Positions 9,548-18,664 of a stretch of 64,000 nucleotides of DNA are shown here, piece by piece. The DNA lies in NCBI GenBank assembly GCA_017307505.1, contig JAFKEE010000021.1, positions 303,706-367,705 on the forward strand, given 5' to 3'. The DNA is from Acidobacteriota bacterium. GTDB taxonomy: Bacteria; Acidobacteriota; Terriglobia; Bryobacterales; Bryobacteraceae. The translations under genes and the position numbers were made by a program. Position 1 is the first letter of the stretch. Every line of letters begins with the position of its first letter. The notes below the pieces were generated by a model. It made no database searches, was not told the origin of the DNA, and saw nothing but the letters and a program-made list of their open reading frames with translations.

Positions 9548-12001
9548 ATGCCAGGGCGTCTTCACTTGATCAGCTTGAGATTACTTGCTGCCGCGGCCTG
9601 TGCCGCGATGGCTCCGGCACCTGCACAGGTTCAGGCCCTGACGGCCGCGGACTATGCGCGTGCCGAGAAGATGATGAACTACAACACCAGCCTGCTGGTG
9701 TTTCATTCGAACGTGCGGGCCACCTGGGCCGGCAACGACCGGTTCTGGTACCGGGACGTCAGGCCTGATGGGAGTCAGTTCGTCATGGTGACCGCCGCGA
9801 CAGGCGCGAAAGCTCCGGCGTTCGACCACGACAAGCTGGCGTCGGCACTGTCAGACGCAGCGGGGACAAAGTATGACGGGCTCCATCTGCCGTTCACCGA
9901 TTTCGAGCTTTCAGCGGATGGACAGAACCTGAGCTTCACCGTGACGCCGCCGCGGGCGGCCAACGCTGCCGAGGAGCCGGCGGGCGGGCGTCCGAATCCA
10001 GGCCGCATGCGCCGGTTCCGTTGCGACATACAGGGGAATGCCTGCGCGCCCGAGGCGGGCGGAGCGGCCGGCAGCGCACCGCGCGGCATGCGTGGCATGC
10101 GCAACGATGTCCTTTCGCCAGACAAGACCAAGGCCGCCTTTATCCGCAACTACAACCTGTGGGTGCGCGAGGTCGCCTCCGGTAAAGAGACTCAGTTGAC
10201 CACCGATGGCGTGAAGGATTTCGGCTACGCCACAGACAACGCCGGCTGGACGAAGAGCGACCGGCCCATCCTGCTGTGGTCGCCCGACTCCAAGCGGATC
10301 GCGACGTTCCAGCAGGATCAGCGCGGTGTGGGCGAGATGTACCTGGTGGACACCAAGGTCGGCCATCCGACTCTGCAGGCCTGGAAGTATCCTCTGCCCG
10401 GCGACACGACGGTGGCGATGATCCACCGGGTCGTCATTGAAGTGGATGAGCCGAAGGTGGTGCGCCTGAAGATGGCGCCCGATCAGCACCGCTCCACGCT
10501 GTGCGACGACATTTCGTGCCGGGGCGGCGAGTGGGCCGACGTCGAGTGGAGCCCGGACAGCCGCCAACTGGCGTTTGTCTCCACCTCGCGCGATCACAAG
10601 CAGGAGAACCTGCGGGTTGCGGACGCCGCCAGCGGCGAGATCGGCGAAGTACTGGAGGAGAAAGTCGACACCTTCTTCGAATCCGGCGCCGGCCGCGTGA
10701 ACTGGCGGTTCCTGCGCGGGTCCAACGAGATGATCTGGTTCTCGGAACGCGACAATTGGGGCCAGTTGTATCTGCACGACCTTGCCACCGGAAAACTGAA
10801 GAATCAGATCACGAAGGGCGAGGGCAACGTCACACAACTGCTGCGGGTGGACGAGAAGAACCGGCTGCTCTATTTCCTGGGTGTCGGGAAGGAGAAGGGC
10901 CGCGATCCCTATTTCACCCACTTCTACCGCATTGGCTTCGACGGCAAGGGCCTGAAGCTGCTGACGCCGGAGGATGCGAATCACGAGATCACGCTCTCTC
11001 CCGACGGGGCCTACTTTGTCGACAGCTATTCGAAGCCGGATGTGGCTCCGGTGGTGGTACTGCGCGACTCCGACGGCAAGCTGATCAGCACGGTGGAGAA
11101 GGCTGACATCTCGAAGCTGCTGGAGACGGGCTGGAAGCCGGCGATTCCCATCACGGTGAAGGCGCGCGATGGGCAGACCGACCTCTACGGGCTGATGTAC
11201 CGCCCGCTGAATTTCGATGCTTCGAAGAAATACCCGATCATCAACCAGATCTACCCGGGCCCGCAGGGCGGCAGCGTGGGCAGCCGGTCGTTCCAACCGA
11301 CCCGCGGCGATACGCAGGCGCTGGCGGAACTGGGCTTCGTCGTCGTGCAGATCGACGGTATGGGGAATCCTTCCCGGTCGAAGAAATTCCACGAGTTCTA
11401 CTACGCGAACATGGGCGACAACACCCTGCCGGACCAGATCACCGGCATGAAGCAGTTGGCCGCGAAGTATCCGTGGATCGACATCGACAAGGCCGGTATC
11501 TGGGGCCACTCCGGCGGCGGTTTTGCGACCGCCGACGCGATGTTCCGTTATCCCGAGTTCTTCAAAGTGGGCATTTCGGAAGCAGGCAACCACGACAACC
11601 GCGTGTATGAAGACGACTGGGCCGAGAAGTGGCACGGGCTGCTGGTGAAGAACCCGGACGGCACCACCAACTACGACGACCAGGCGAATCAGAACCACGC
11701 CAAGAACCTGAAGGGCAAGCTGCTGCTGGCGCACGGCACGATGGACAGCAACGTTCCGCCGAACAATACGCTGCTGGTGGTGGACGCGCTGATCAAGGCG
11801 AACAAGGACTTCGACCTGCTGATGCTGCCGAATCGCGGCCATGGTTTTGCGGCCGAGCCGTACATGATCCGGCGGCGTTGGGATTACTTCGTGAAGTGGC
11901 TGATGGGGGCCGAGCCGCCCAAGGAGTATGAACTGCATCCTCCGCCGGCGGGCCGTGGATTTGGACCGCCTGTGATGACCGGAGCGTCGGAAGAGCAGTA
12001 G
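9548..12001 (+). CDS. S9 family peptidase (DPP-IV-like)
   Basis: 817 aa from the ATG at 9548, which has GGAAGG upstream and gives a clean signal peptide (RLLAAAACAAMAPAPAQ). An in-frame ATG at 9512 would add 12 residues. The N-terminal two thirds form a DPP-IV-type beta-propeller (WSPDSKRIA, WSPDSRQLAFVS, LSPDGAYFVDSYS). The C-terminal prolyl-oligopeptidase domain carries the nucleophile in GHSGGG (Ser codon 11509-11511), the acid in HGTMDSNVPPNN and the histidine in NRGHGFAAE. All three catalytic residues are present. It probably trims peptides in the periplasm or outside the cell. It is monocistronic. Confidence 0.93.
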   Translation: MPGRLHLISLRLLAAAACAAMAPAPAQVQALTAADYARAEKMMNYNTSLLVFHSNVRATWAGNDRFWYRDVRPDGSQFVMVTAATGAKAPAFDHDKLASALSDAAGTKYDGLHLPFTDFELSADGQNLSFTVTPPRAANAAEEPAGGRPNPGRMRRFRCDIQGNACAPEAGGAAGSAPRGMRGMRNDVLSPDKTKAAFIRNYNLWVREVASGKETQLTTDGVKDFGYATDNAGWTKSDRPILLWSPDSKRIATFQQDQRGVGEMYLVDTKVGHPTLQAWKYPLPGDTTVAMIHRVVIEVDEPKVVRLKMAPDQHRSTLCDDISCRGGEWADVEWSPDSRQLAFVSTSRDHKQENLRVADAASGEIGEVLEEKVDTFFESGAGRVNWRFLRGSNEMIWFSERDNWGQLYLHDLATGKLKNQITKGEGNVTQLLRVDEKNRLLYFLGVGKEKGRDPYFTHFYRIGFDGKGLKLLTPEDANHEITLSPDGAYFVDSYSKPDVAPVVVLRDSDGKLISTVEKADISKLLETGWKPAIPITVKARDGQTDLYGLMYRPLNFDASKKYPIINQIYPGPQGGSVGSRSFQPTRGDTQALAELGFVVVQIDGMGNPSRSKKFHEFYYANMGDNTLPDQITGMKQLAAKYPWIDIDKAGIWGHSGGGFATADAMFRYPEFFKVGISEAGNHDNRVYEDDWAEKWHGLLVKNPDGTTNYDDQANQNHAKNLKGKLLLAHGTMDSNVPPNNTLLVVDALIKANKDFDLLMLPNRGHGFAAEPYMIRRRWDYFVKWLMGAEPPKEYELHPPPAGRGFGPPVMTGASEEQ

Positions 12002-12113
12002 ACACACATCGGGCCGGTCCCGCCGGATGGAGGCTCGCTGGTGCAGGCGAGTCCAGGCGGCGGAGCCCGCCCGATCCCTTCCTGGGCGCAGTCGAACTCG
12101 GCGGACAACTGTA

Positions 12114-12620
12114 CTACCGAAGCCGCTCGATCGTCAGTACAAGATCTTTTCCCTCAAGTGGTTTTGCTTGAAGAGATCTGCCGAGCACGGCAATAGTTCC
12201 TTGGGCGTTGGTATGGATCTCGCAAGTAATTTCGCCCTCTTCCATCTCACTCAAGAAGAGCACCGGCTCTCCTCGCACTGGCAATCCGGATCGCGTCACT
12301 GTCACCATAAATAGTTGCTCGGATTCGAGCGGCAGTGTGACCTCGCCTATCCGTAGATCTTCCTCAAGGAGAGTAAGTCTCCATGGCGAAACCATGTCGA
12401 ACGCGGTCCGGGTTCGACTGGCCACGTGCTCCACAGTGGCACCAACTAGCCAAAGAAAATAAGTTCCGGGTTGGCCTATTTCCGCGTCCATCAGGAGATT
12501 CTCGCTACAATGCCCTGATCGCATGAGATCTGCGCCCGACTGCCAGAGTGGGTTTCCGTTCGAGAACACGCAGGCACCACCGTGGATTCGAAACTCTGTT
12601 GAAAACAGCCTTATGTTCAT
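12114..12620 (-). CDS. hypothetical protein, possible Ig-like C-terminal domain
   Basis: 168 aa with no signal peptide or membrane segment. I recognise no family. The second half (about 95-168: SEQLFMVTVTRSGLPVRGEP, then TCEIHTNAQGTIAVLG) has the alternating pattern of an Ig-like or carboxypeptidase-regulatory beta sandwich. It lies on the same strand as the Cys-rich and exported orphans upstream (84-nt gap) and may belong to the same unit. The ribosome-binding site is weak. Confidence 0.6.
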   Translation of the reverse strand: MNIRLFSTEFRIHGGACVFSNGNPLWQSGADLMRSGHCSENLLMDAEIGQPGTYFLWLVGATVEHVASRTRTAFDMVSPWRLTLLEEDLRIGEVTLPLESEQLFMVTVTRSGLPVRGEPVLFLSEMEEGEITCEIHTNAQGTIAVLGRSLQAKPLEGKDLVLTIERLR

Positions 12621-12704
12621 GTCGCAATACCTGACGCGTGAAAATGATAAACGATTGACGTCAGATAGTGGCCGCTCACTTCTAGCCGTCTGTCCAACGA
12701 ACTT

Positions 12705-13466
12705 CTAGGGTACAGGATCAGGAGAATGACAGGACGTCTGTTGTTGCGCCATAGACTTCTCCGCAGCGCAAGTCAACCCCCCATTGATGGAAATCTGAGC
12801 GACCGTTTGCAGAGTGTATAGCCAATTGTTCTGCACGCTCAGTAACAGATCACAAACGTTACCTGGATTGCATCGCCGATGTGCGCGAAACCCCATATTC
12901 GTAGTACACTGGCCGCCACTTTGATCACACCGATAGTAAGCACGAATATTCTTCAACGGCGGAGTCACGGCGGTCTGTTCATTGTTTACAAACTGAGTGT
13001 AGCTAATAGGGCAGTATGCATTGTGGGTTGTATTTACATTTATTGTCCCATCTACTTGGAAATCGCTCCCCGACATAGCCAGAGACGCTGTCGTCTGTGC
13101 CACCTCTCCGTGTCCACCGGGGTCGGTATCACCGGCTTGGTGCCCGCTGGGGAGTGTAATTAGCGTGTAGGTACTCACACTATGGCAATTGCATCCCGAG
13201 AATGCATTTGTGGTTCCCGTCGCGTAGATGATTCCGTCGTCGTCAACACCAGTAACAACGGTGTAAAGACTCGAATAAGGTATCATTCCTTGTGCGTGGA
13301 CGGGCCGGACCGATAGGTATTCTTCTAAACGGTCAACCCACCCCCGGGCTACGTGGGGATGCATCGCTGGAATCGGGATCAGCACCACTGATCGTTTCTG
13401 GGCATCTGCAAAACCGTGAAGCCTAGCGGCACCCATCGGGGTCAGTCCACCCTGAACGGATTGCAT
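12705..13466 (-). CDS. Cys-rich hypothetical protein
   Basis: 253 aa with AGAGGA just before the ATG. There is no usable signal peptide, although the C-terminal half has many cysteines (SGCNCHS, YYRCDQSGGQC, RRCNPGNVC) as expected of a disulfide-rich extracytoplasmic protein. Either export relies on another route or the true start lies elsewhere. It begins 11 nt after the stop of the exported protein at 13478-13900, so the two are probably translated together. No family recognised. Confidence 0.65.
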   Translation of the reverse strand: MQSVQGGLTPMGAARLHGFADAQKRSVVLIPIPAMHPHVARGWVDRLEEYLSVRPVHAQGMIPYSSLYTVVTGVDDDGIIYATGTTNAFSGCNCHSVSTYTLITLPSGHQAGDTDPGGHGEVAQTTASLAMSGSDFQVDGTINVNTTHNAYCPISYTQFVNNEQTAVTPPLKNIRAYYRCDQSGGQCTTNMGFRAHRRCNPGNVCDLLLSVQNNWLYTLQTVAQISINGGLTCAAEKSMAQQQTSCHSPDPVP

Positions 13467-13477
13467 AATCCTCTGGA

Positions 13478-13900
13478 CTAGACGAAGCCCTCTTCCCGGC
13501 GCTGTTGCATGACTGCAGAATCTGTAGTTGAAGGACGGGCTGCGAGCTCACTGTGAGCGGCCCGGTACATTTCTGCATTCTTGCTGAATTCGGTCTTCTC
13601 CCGAATGCTGAGCGGCAGCCCACTCACGAAAGTGGCAGCGCGAGCTTTCTCTACTTCCTTAACCGTGTTGGGCGGTGTTGTCGCAGTAAGGAAGAGGAGC
13701 GAGTACATCACTTCGTCTGATATCAATTCAGGATTCTGGGCTCCGTTGACAGCGCCTGAGGCAGACGCCTGAGCCTTGACAGGGCTGTTTACGAACAGAA
13801 GGCCCGCCGCAAGGCACGAAATCAGGGCAGAGGCGACAAAGGCCCCCGCTAGATATTTCCTCTTCGGAGCCAATGGAAACCTAAGAATTGAGAACTTCAA
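13478..13900 (-). CDS. small exported hypothetical protein (TTG start)
   Basis: 140 aa if started at the TTG at 13900, preceded by a perfect AAAGGAGGT (13905-13913 on the plus strand) at good spacing. The upstream ATG at 13933 lacks such a site and would put the Shine-Dalgarno inside the gene. The product has a basic N-terminus, one hydrophobic helix (GAFVASALISCLAAGLLFV) and an AQA-type signal cleavage site. A short, largely helical domain follows, with no recognised motif. It is the first gene of the orphan unit 13900-12705, possibly to 12114. Confidence 0.68.
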   Translation of the reverse strand: MKFSILRFPLAPKRKYLAGAFVASALISCLAAGLLFVNSPVKAQASASGAVNGAQNPELISDEVMYSLLFLTATTPPNTVKEVEKARAATFVSGLPLSIREKTEFSKNAEMYRAAHSELAARPSTTDSAVMQQRREEGFV

Positions 13901-14320
13901 GCGTACCTCCTTTGAGCAAGCTTTGGCGCACACTCAGGAAATAGCACGTATTGCATCCAGCGTCAACTAGATTTTTCGCGATTCTATTATCGCTTTCGAG
14001 CGATTGCTTGCAAATCTTCTCGCTTCACCTTGCAACAGTGCGGTAACGAAGAGGTTTTCCGTCCGTCTGACATGGAAAACGCAACCAAGACATCGAGCGA
14101 CAAATCAGCCATGTAAATAACAATTTTTCGGCTCGGTGGAAGCGGGGACCACGCACGACGAGGCTCAGTTCCGGAGGCCTTGGCTTACGGCAGCCCTGTG
14201 CTAGTCATGGCGCATGGTCCCGATGCGGCTTCAGAGGAGAAGGGCGCGCCAATGCCCCATGGGTGTTCGCACACAGGTGCAAGCCTCAGGCAGCACAGTC
14301 GGCCCAATCTGCCTCGAGGT
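13901..14320. other. A+T-richer intergenic region
   Basis: About 420 nt with no gene I can support. It is visibly richer in A and T than its surroundings around 13970-14130 and presumably holds the promoter of the minus-strand orphan unit. A plus-strand open frame starting at 14180 is the mirror of the TPR gene. Confidence 0.4.
13905..13913 (-). promoter_or_regulatory. strong ribosome-binding site that sets a TTG start
   Basis: Minus-strand AAAGGAGGT is followed after ACGC by TTG (13900). This is the best Shine-Dalgarno in the neighbourhood and decides the start of the 140-aa exported protein. Confidence 0.7.
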
Positions 14321-15547
14321 TTAGCGGGCGGCGGTCTGCAACTGTTCCCGAAGCAGTTTGGCGGCTTCGGCGGAGTTGCGCCCCGCCGCGTCTTTCAGAT
14401 ACGCCGCCGCCTGCTCCGGCCGGTTCAAATGATGTGCGATGGCTCCGGCGTGATAGAGGAGCCTGGGATCCTTCACGCCGATCTGCAGCGCCTTCTGGAT
14501 CTCGGCATCGGCCTGCTCGTACTCGCCATTGGCGGCCAGGGCCCAGGCGTAGCTGTCGCGAGTGAAGACGTCCTGGCGGCGGGCGATTTCCCGCTTGGCA
14601 ATCTCGAGCGCCTTGGCGGGCTGCTTTGCGTGATCGATGTAGTAGGCGATCAGTTCGTGGTTGGAGTTGTCGCCCAGCATGGATTCCGCCAGCGACTTCT
14701 GTTCAAACTCGGCGAAGGCCTTGGCCGCTTCGTCCTTCTTTCCGGCGAGCGCGAGCTCTTCCGCCCAGGCGAACTGATTCTCGGCATGCGGAGCCGCGGC
14801 GTAACGCTGTTGCAGCAGGGCGGCCGCTTCTTCGTGCCGGCCCTGAGCACTGCGCACACGCGCCAGCGCGGCCTGGGCGTAGTGGTAGTTCGGGAAGACC
14901 CCCAGCGCGCCAGCCGCATACATCTCGGCCTTGGGGAGATCCCCGCTGACGAAACTGAGGTGCGACATCTGCGTGAGCAGCCAGGCGCGGTCCTCTGATT
15001 CGGAGAAGGGCGTGGAATCGTAGGCGGCCTGCATCAGTTCCATGGCTCCGGGCAGGCGGCCATGCAGCTCGCGCAGATAGGCCGCGCGGGTGAGGCCGGC
15101 GACATTGCCGGGCTTCAGATTGAGCATCCACTGGGCGGCTTTGATGGCGTCCGCGTAGTTGCCGAGTTCGACATTGGCGTCCACCAGGTAGCCGTAGACG
15201 GTCACATCGTCGGGCGTCTGTTTGTTGAGGCGGGTAGCGGTTTCCAGTGCCTTCGCGAATTCGTGGCGGCCGAGCTGGAGCCAGGCCTGTACTTTCAATG
15301 CTTCGAAATTGCCCGGGGCGGCCGCCAGTGACTGCTTCAGCGTCTCTTCGGCCTTCGAGTAGTAGTCAACATCGGAGGTCTCGCGGGCGCGCCGGGCATA
15401 GGCCATCGCGAGGCTGTTCAAGTAGGGCACATGGTTCGGGTGGGCCTTCAGTCCGGCCTGAGCCTTTTGGATCGCGTTTTCGGCCGGAGTGCCCGCCAGG
15501 GCGATTGTGGCGAAGAGGGCGAGAGAAGCAATCAGTGTCTTATTCAT
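14321..15547 (-). CDS. TPR-repeat periplasmic protein
   Basis: 408 aa. A signal peptide (MNKTLIASLALFATIALAGT) is followed by tandem tetratricopeptide repeats to the end, for example YLNSLAMAYARRA, FEALKVQAWLQLGRHEFAKA, TVYGYLVDANVELGNYADAI and DSYAWALAANGEYEQADAEI. These build a superhelical protein-binding scaffold. It lies 78 nt downstream of the DUF4331 gene on the same strand, and the pair is likely one transcript. The partner protein is not identifiable from sequence. Confidence 0.85.
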   Translation of the reverse strand: MNKTLIASLALFATIALAGTPAENAIQKAQAGLKAHPNHVPYLNSLAMAYARRARETSDVDYYSKAEETLKQSLAAAPGNFEALKVQAWLQLGRHEFAKALETATRLNKQTPDDVTVYGYLVDANVELGNYADAIKAAQWMLNLKPGNVAGLTRAAYLRELHGRLPGAMELMQAAYDSTPFSESEDRAWLLTQMSHLSFVSGDLPKAEMYAAGALGVFPNYHYAQAALARVRSAQGRHEEAAALLQQRYAAAPHAENQFAWAEELALAGKKDEAAKAFAEFEQKSLAESMLGDNSNHELIAYYIDHAKQPAKALEIAKREIARRQDVFTRDSYAWALAANGEYEQADAEIQKALQIGVKDPRLLYHAGAIAHHLNRPEQAAAYLKDAAGRNSAEAAKLLREQLQTAAR

Positions 15548-15625
15548 GGTGGCGTCCAGGGGTCGATGCAGGGATTCTGTGGAAGGTTCGGGGCAGACCC
15601 TCTCGGACCTGCCCCATTGCTGTGG

Positions 15626-17119
15626 TTAGAGGCTCGGACAGATACCGCTTTCGAAGTACGGGCAGCCCGGCTGGCCGGGTCCGGCATGGACGCTGTCGCG
15701 GCCGCTGTAGGCGGGCGCCATGAAGGGGAACGCCGGCTGCAGCGGAGCGGTGCCGGTGTTGACGCCGTCGCCCAGCGGAGTGCCGTACTTCTTGCCGTCC
15801 ACCAGAATGCCGGCCACGGCGCGCAAGGCGATGTCGAGCACATCGTCACCCAGGCGGCGCCCGTTCGGGAAGCCGGAAACATCACCGGCCAGGAAGCCGA
15901 GGCGCTTCTGCTGGGTCATCGCAGTGGGCTGGATGCCGGTGTTGAGGCGGAGCAGATCCGCAACAGGACCCGCATCGCCGGCGCCGCAGCCAGGGCAGAT
16001 GGGCGCCATATATTGAACGAGCAGCAGCAGGTCTGTGCGTGGAGCGGGCGCCGTCGGTACGCCGATGCTGGCCAGGATCTTGGCGGCCAGCGGGTCGAGC
16101 ACGAAGTCAGCGAACTGCGAATCGTTTGTCGGATGATCCATGCTGAACTTGTCCTTCGAACCGGTGCCGATGATGGCTTCATTGATGAGCGGATTGCCCA
16201 TGCGCTGGATCTGGCCCCAGGATTCGGTGGTGGAGTCGCCCAACACCGTGGTGCGGCGGCGCGAGGTGGCGCCATAGGTGCCGATGACCGCTTCCTTGTC
16301 GCCGGCCGAGTGCATCTTGCCGTCGCTGGTCAGCATGGTAATGGGCAGTTCCAGGGCAATGGTATTCACGTCGAAGCCGGCCAGGGCGTTGGGCGCGTAG
16401 TTGTGCTGGTCATCGCCTTCCGCCATGGCGGGCATGACACCGCCGCCGGCCGCTTTGCGCAGGTTCACTGAGTCGAAGAAGCCGCCGAGGTCGATGAAAA
16501 AGGGATCGGCCACGGTGCCGGCGAAGACGCGTACGCCCTGGCCCAGGTCATAGATGCCCTGCGCGCGCAGGCTGTTGTAGTCCGGCATGGTCTTGGGTCC
16601 GACATTGGCGGGCACGGCATAGGTGTTCATGCCGGCCGTGAGTTCACGGGAACCGGAGTTCGTCACCATGGTCACGGTGTAGCTCTGGCGCAGGTTTAAA
16701 CCTTCCGAGCCGGAGCCGTCGAGCGCGGTAATAGCGGGAATTCCAGCCAGATTGCCGACGAAGCCAGTGAAGACGCCGGGTGCGCGGATTTCCGTCTTGA
16801 AACGGATCTGGAAGGTGACATCGGGCACCCCGTCGCGGTTGTTGTCGACCTTCATTTCATAAAGGACACCGGGATCGAAGGGGAAATAGTTCGGGCCGTT
16901 GGAGGGCTCGAGGAAGGGGTCGACATTCAGGATCATGATGACCTTGTCGGGCCGTTCGGGGCTGACAAAGGTGTACCAGTCTGTGATGTCGGCCTTCTGG
17001 TCGAGAGACGTGATGGGCGCCTCGCGATGGCTGGCGGCAAAGACCGCCGGTTGTTGGATGGTGAGGGTCGCCATGAGCATGGCGAGCGTGGTTCGTAGTG
17101 TTTTTGATCTGAGCAGCAT
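15626..17119 (-). CDS. DUF4331 domain secreted protein
   Basis: 497 aa from the ATG at 17119, with GAGGAA upstream. Earlier in-frame codons to 17257 have no good site and precede the signal peptide (MLLRSKTLRTTLAMLMATLT ending in VFA-A). The mature protein begins with SHREAP, the hallmark of DUF4331, followed by DWYTFVSPERPDKVIMILNV. The C-terminus is Gly/Pro-rich and contains CPGCG. The family is secreted or periplasmic and of unknown biochemistry, and is often paired with a TPR protein, as here. No enzyme motif is visible. Confidence 0.88.
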   Translation of the reverse strand: MLLRSKTLRTTLAMLMATLTIQQPAVFAASHREAPITSLDQKADITDWYTFVSPERPDKVIMILNVDPFLEPSNGPNYFPFDPGVLYEMKVDNNRDGVPDVTFQIRFKTEIRAPGVFTGFVGNLAGIPAITALDGSGSEGLNLRQSYTVTMVTNSGSRELTAGMNTYAVPANVGPKTMPDYNSLRAQGIYDLGQGVRVFAGTVADPFFIDLGGFFDSVNLRKAAGGGVMPAMAEGDDQHNYAPNALAGFDVNTIALELPITMLTSDGKMHSAGDKEAVIGTYGATSRRRTTVLGDSTTESWGQIQRMGNPLINEAIIGTGSKDKFSMDHPTNDSQFADFVLDPLAAKILASIGVPTAPAPRTDLLLLVQYMAPICPGCGAGDAGPVADLLRLNTGIQPTAMTQQKRLGFLAGDVSGFPNGRRLGDDVLDIALRAVAGILVDGKKYGTPLGDGVNTGTAPLQPAFPFMAPAYSGRDSVHAGPGQPGCPYFESGICPSL

Positions 17120-17340
17120 GGATTGTTCCTCGCGGAATTGTGAAGCCGTTGTCATGTGGAGGTACGGCATCGGGTGAGGAACGGATTTCGATTGCGAGAG
17201 AATTTCGCGATTATCCCGCGCAAAAAGAAAACTCAAAATATAGGCGGAATCCTGCAATCCGGCGGCGTTCGGATTTCGTACCTATGTGGAATGCGGGCGC
17301 AGGTATGGCTCGTCGGCGTGTTTCGGGTTAAGCTGACAGG

Positions 17341-18057
17341 GTGCGTTACCGGGAACACGCTCCACCAGCCCGTCTTGCCGGCGCCGTGGAATGTTTCTGG
17401 ACCTACGCAGCCGACCCCGCCCACCCAACGCAACGTGTGCTGCCCGACGCCTGCGAGGACATCGTCTTCATGCCGGAGGGGGGCCTGCTGGCGGCGGTGG
17501 GCACAATGACCAAGGCGCAGGTTTACACGCATGCCCAGCCGCAAACACTGGTGGGCGTGCGGTTTCACCCTTCCATGGCCAGGCAGTTCCTGGGTGTCGC
17601 CGCAAGTGAGTTGACCAACCAACTGGTGGAATTGAGCGGGCTGTGGGGCGCCAGAGGGAACCAGTTGAGAGACCGGTTGAGTTCGGCCGCTTCGGGGGAA
17701 GAGGCGGTGGCTCTGCTGGCGGACGAGTTGCGGCCGGTGGAGGAGACTCCGGCCCAGCAACTGGTGCTGTGGGTGGCGGAGCAGGCCGGGCGCGTCCGGT
17801 TGGACGATCTGGCGCGGTTTGCGGGGTTGAGCCAGAGGCACCTGCGGCGGGTCTTCCTGGAGCAGACCGGCGTGTCGCCGAAGCTGTTCTGCCGGGTGGT
17901 GCGGTTCCGCAGCCTGGTCAGCCGGTTGTCGACCGGAGCCGAGGCGGATTGGGCGGACCTGGCGCTGGACTACGGGTACTATGACCAGAGCCATCTGGTG
18001 AACGAGTTCCGCGAGCTTAGCGGGTTGACGCCCACCGGTTACCTCGCCCGGCCATGA
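17341..18057 (+). CDS. AraC-family transcriptional regulator (DUF6597 type)
   Basis: 238 aa, GTG start. The N-terminal domain (RYREHAPPARLAGAVECFW, then VLPDACEDIVFMPEGG) matches the DUF6597 ligand-domain group. The C-terminus has the double helix-turn-helix of AraC proteins (DDLARFAGLSQRHLRRVFLE, then WADLALDYGYYDQSHLVNEF). It probably controls the small VOC-domain gene 47 nt downstream, or itself. The effector is unknown. Confidence 0.88.
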   Translation: MRYREHAPPARLAGAVECFWTYAADPAHPTQRVLPDACEDIVFMPEGGLLAAVGTMTKAQVYTHAQPQTLVGVRFHPSMARQFLGVAASELTNQLVELSGLWGARGNQLRDRLSSAASGEEAVALLADELRPVEETPAQQLVLWVAEQAGRVRLDDLARFAGLSQRHLRRVFLEQTGVSPKLFCRVVRFRSLVSRLSTGAEADWADLALDYGYYDQSHLVNEFRELSGLTPTGYLARP

Positions 18058-18104
18058 CCGTTTTTTCCAAGACGGAGCCGTAGCGCCGCGGATACCATGA
18101 CCGC

Positions 18105-18494
18105 ATGAAGATTACAGCCGTTCTGATCGTGGAAGCCATCGAGCCGTGCCTGACGTTCTGGGTCGACCGGCTCGGATTTGAGAAGACCGTGGAGGTGCCG
18201 GAAGGGGATCGCCTGGGCTTCGTGATCCTCCAAAAGGACTCGGCGGAACTGATGTTCCAGACACGCGACAGCGTCGCCAAGGATGTTCCGCAGATGATTC
18301 CGGCGATGACGGGCCAGGGGGTGGGCCTCTTCATTGAGGTTCCGGATTTTGACGATCTTTTGAGCCGTGTGGCCGGGATGGAAGTGGTGATGCCGGAACG
18401 GACGGCGTTCTATGGAATGAGGGAGATCGTGGTTCGGGAGCCGGGTGGCTTCGCCGTGTGTTTCGCCAGCAGAGTGGAAGCTGCGAATGCCTGA
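18105..18494 (+). CDS. VOC-superfamily (glyoxalase/bleomycin-resistance-like) protein
   Basis: 129 aa, a single VOC unit built of two beta-alpha-beta-beta-beta modules. The first is KITAVLIVEAIEPCLTFWVD, then RLGFEKTVEVPEGDRLGFVI; the second is VGLFIEVPDFDDLLSRV, then MREIVVREPGGFAVCFA. The glutamate in REIVVREPGG is at a usual metal-ligand position. VOC proteins act as isomerases, dioxygenases or drug-binding proteins; the substrate cannot be read here. It follows the AraC regulator closely on the same strand, so regulation by it is plausible. Confidence 0.82.
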   Translation: MKITAVLIVEAIEPCLTFWVDRLGFEKTVEVPEGDRLGFVILQKDSAELMFQTRDSVAKDVPQMIPAMTGQGVGLFIEVPDFDDLLSRVAGMEVVMPERTAFYGMREIVVREPGGFAVCFASRVEAANA

Positions 18495-18508
18495 TTTGCC
18501 TGTTTGGG

Positions 18509-18528
18509 CAAACTGGTGAGCCGGGCGG
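18509..18528. repeat. 20-bp direct repeat, distal att-like copy
   Basis: caaactggtgagccgggcgg is identical to 19371-19390, which covers the 3' end of tRNA-Lys including its CCA. The bases on both sides differ, so the match is exactly 20 bp. Confidence 0.8.
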
Positions 18529-18664
18529 TCACTTGGTGGGGTGGGCGGGTTGACTGCCCGGCCAATTGGTCCCTGCCGTTCGCTGCGGTGGTTGCCGCCC
18601 GTGTCCGAACTCTCCGCAAATTGCGTACAATGGGGCTATGCGGGAGGCCATCGGCGGGCTACCG

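Noticed and set aside
9911..12007. 698-aa minus-strand frame
   Set aside because: Exact antisense of the S9 peptidase, His/Val/Arg-rich as usual for such mirrors in high-GC DNA.
18509..18528. Second partial tRNA
   Set aside because: Only the 20 bp of the tRNA 3' end are present; no other arm can be folded. Listed as a repeat.
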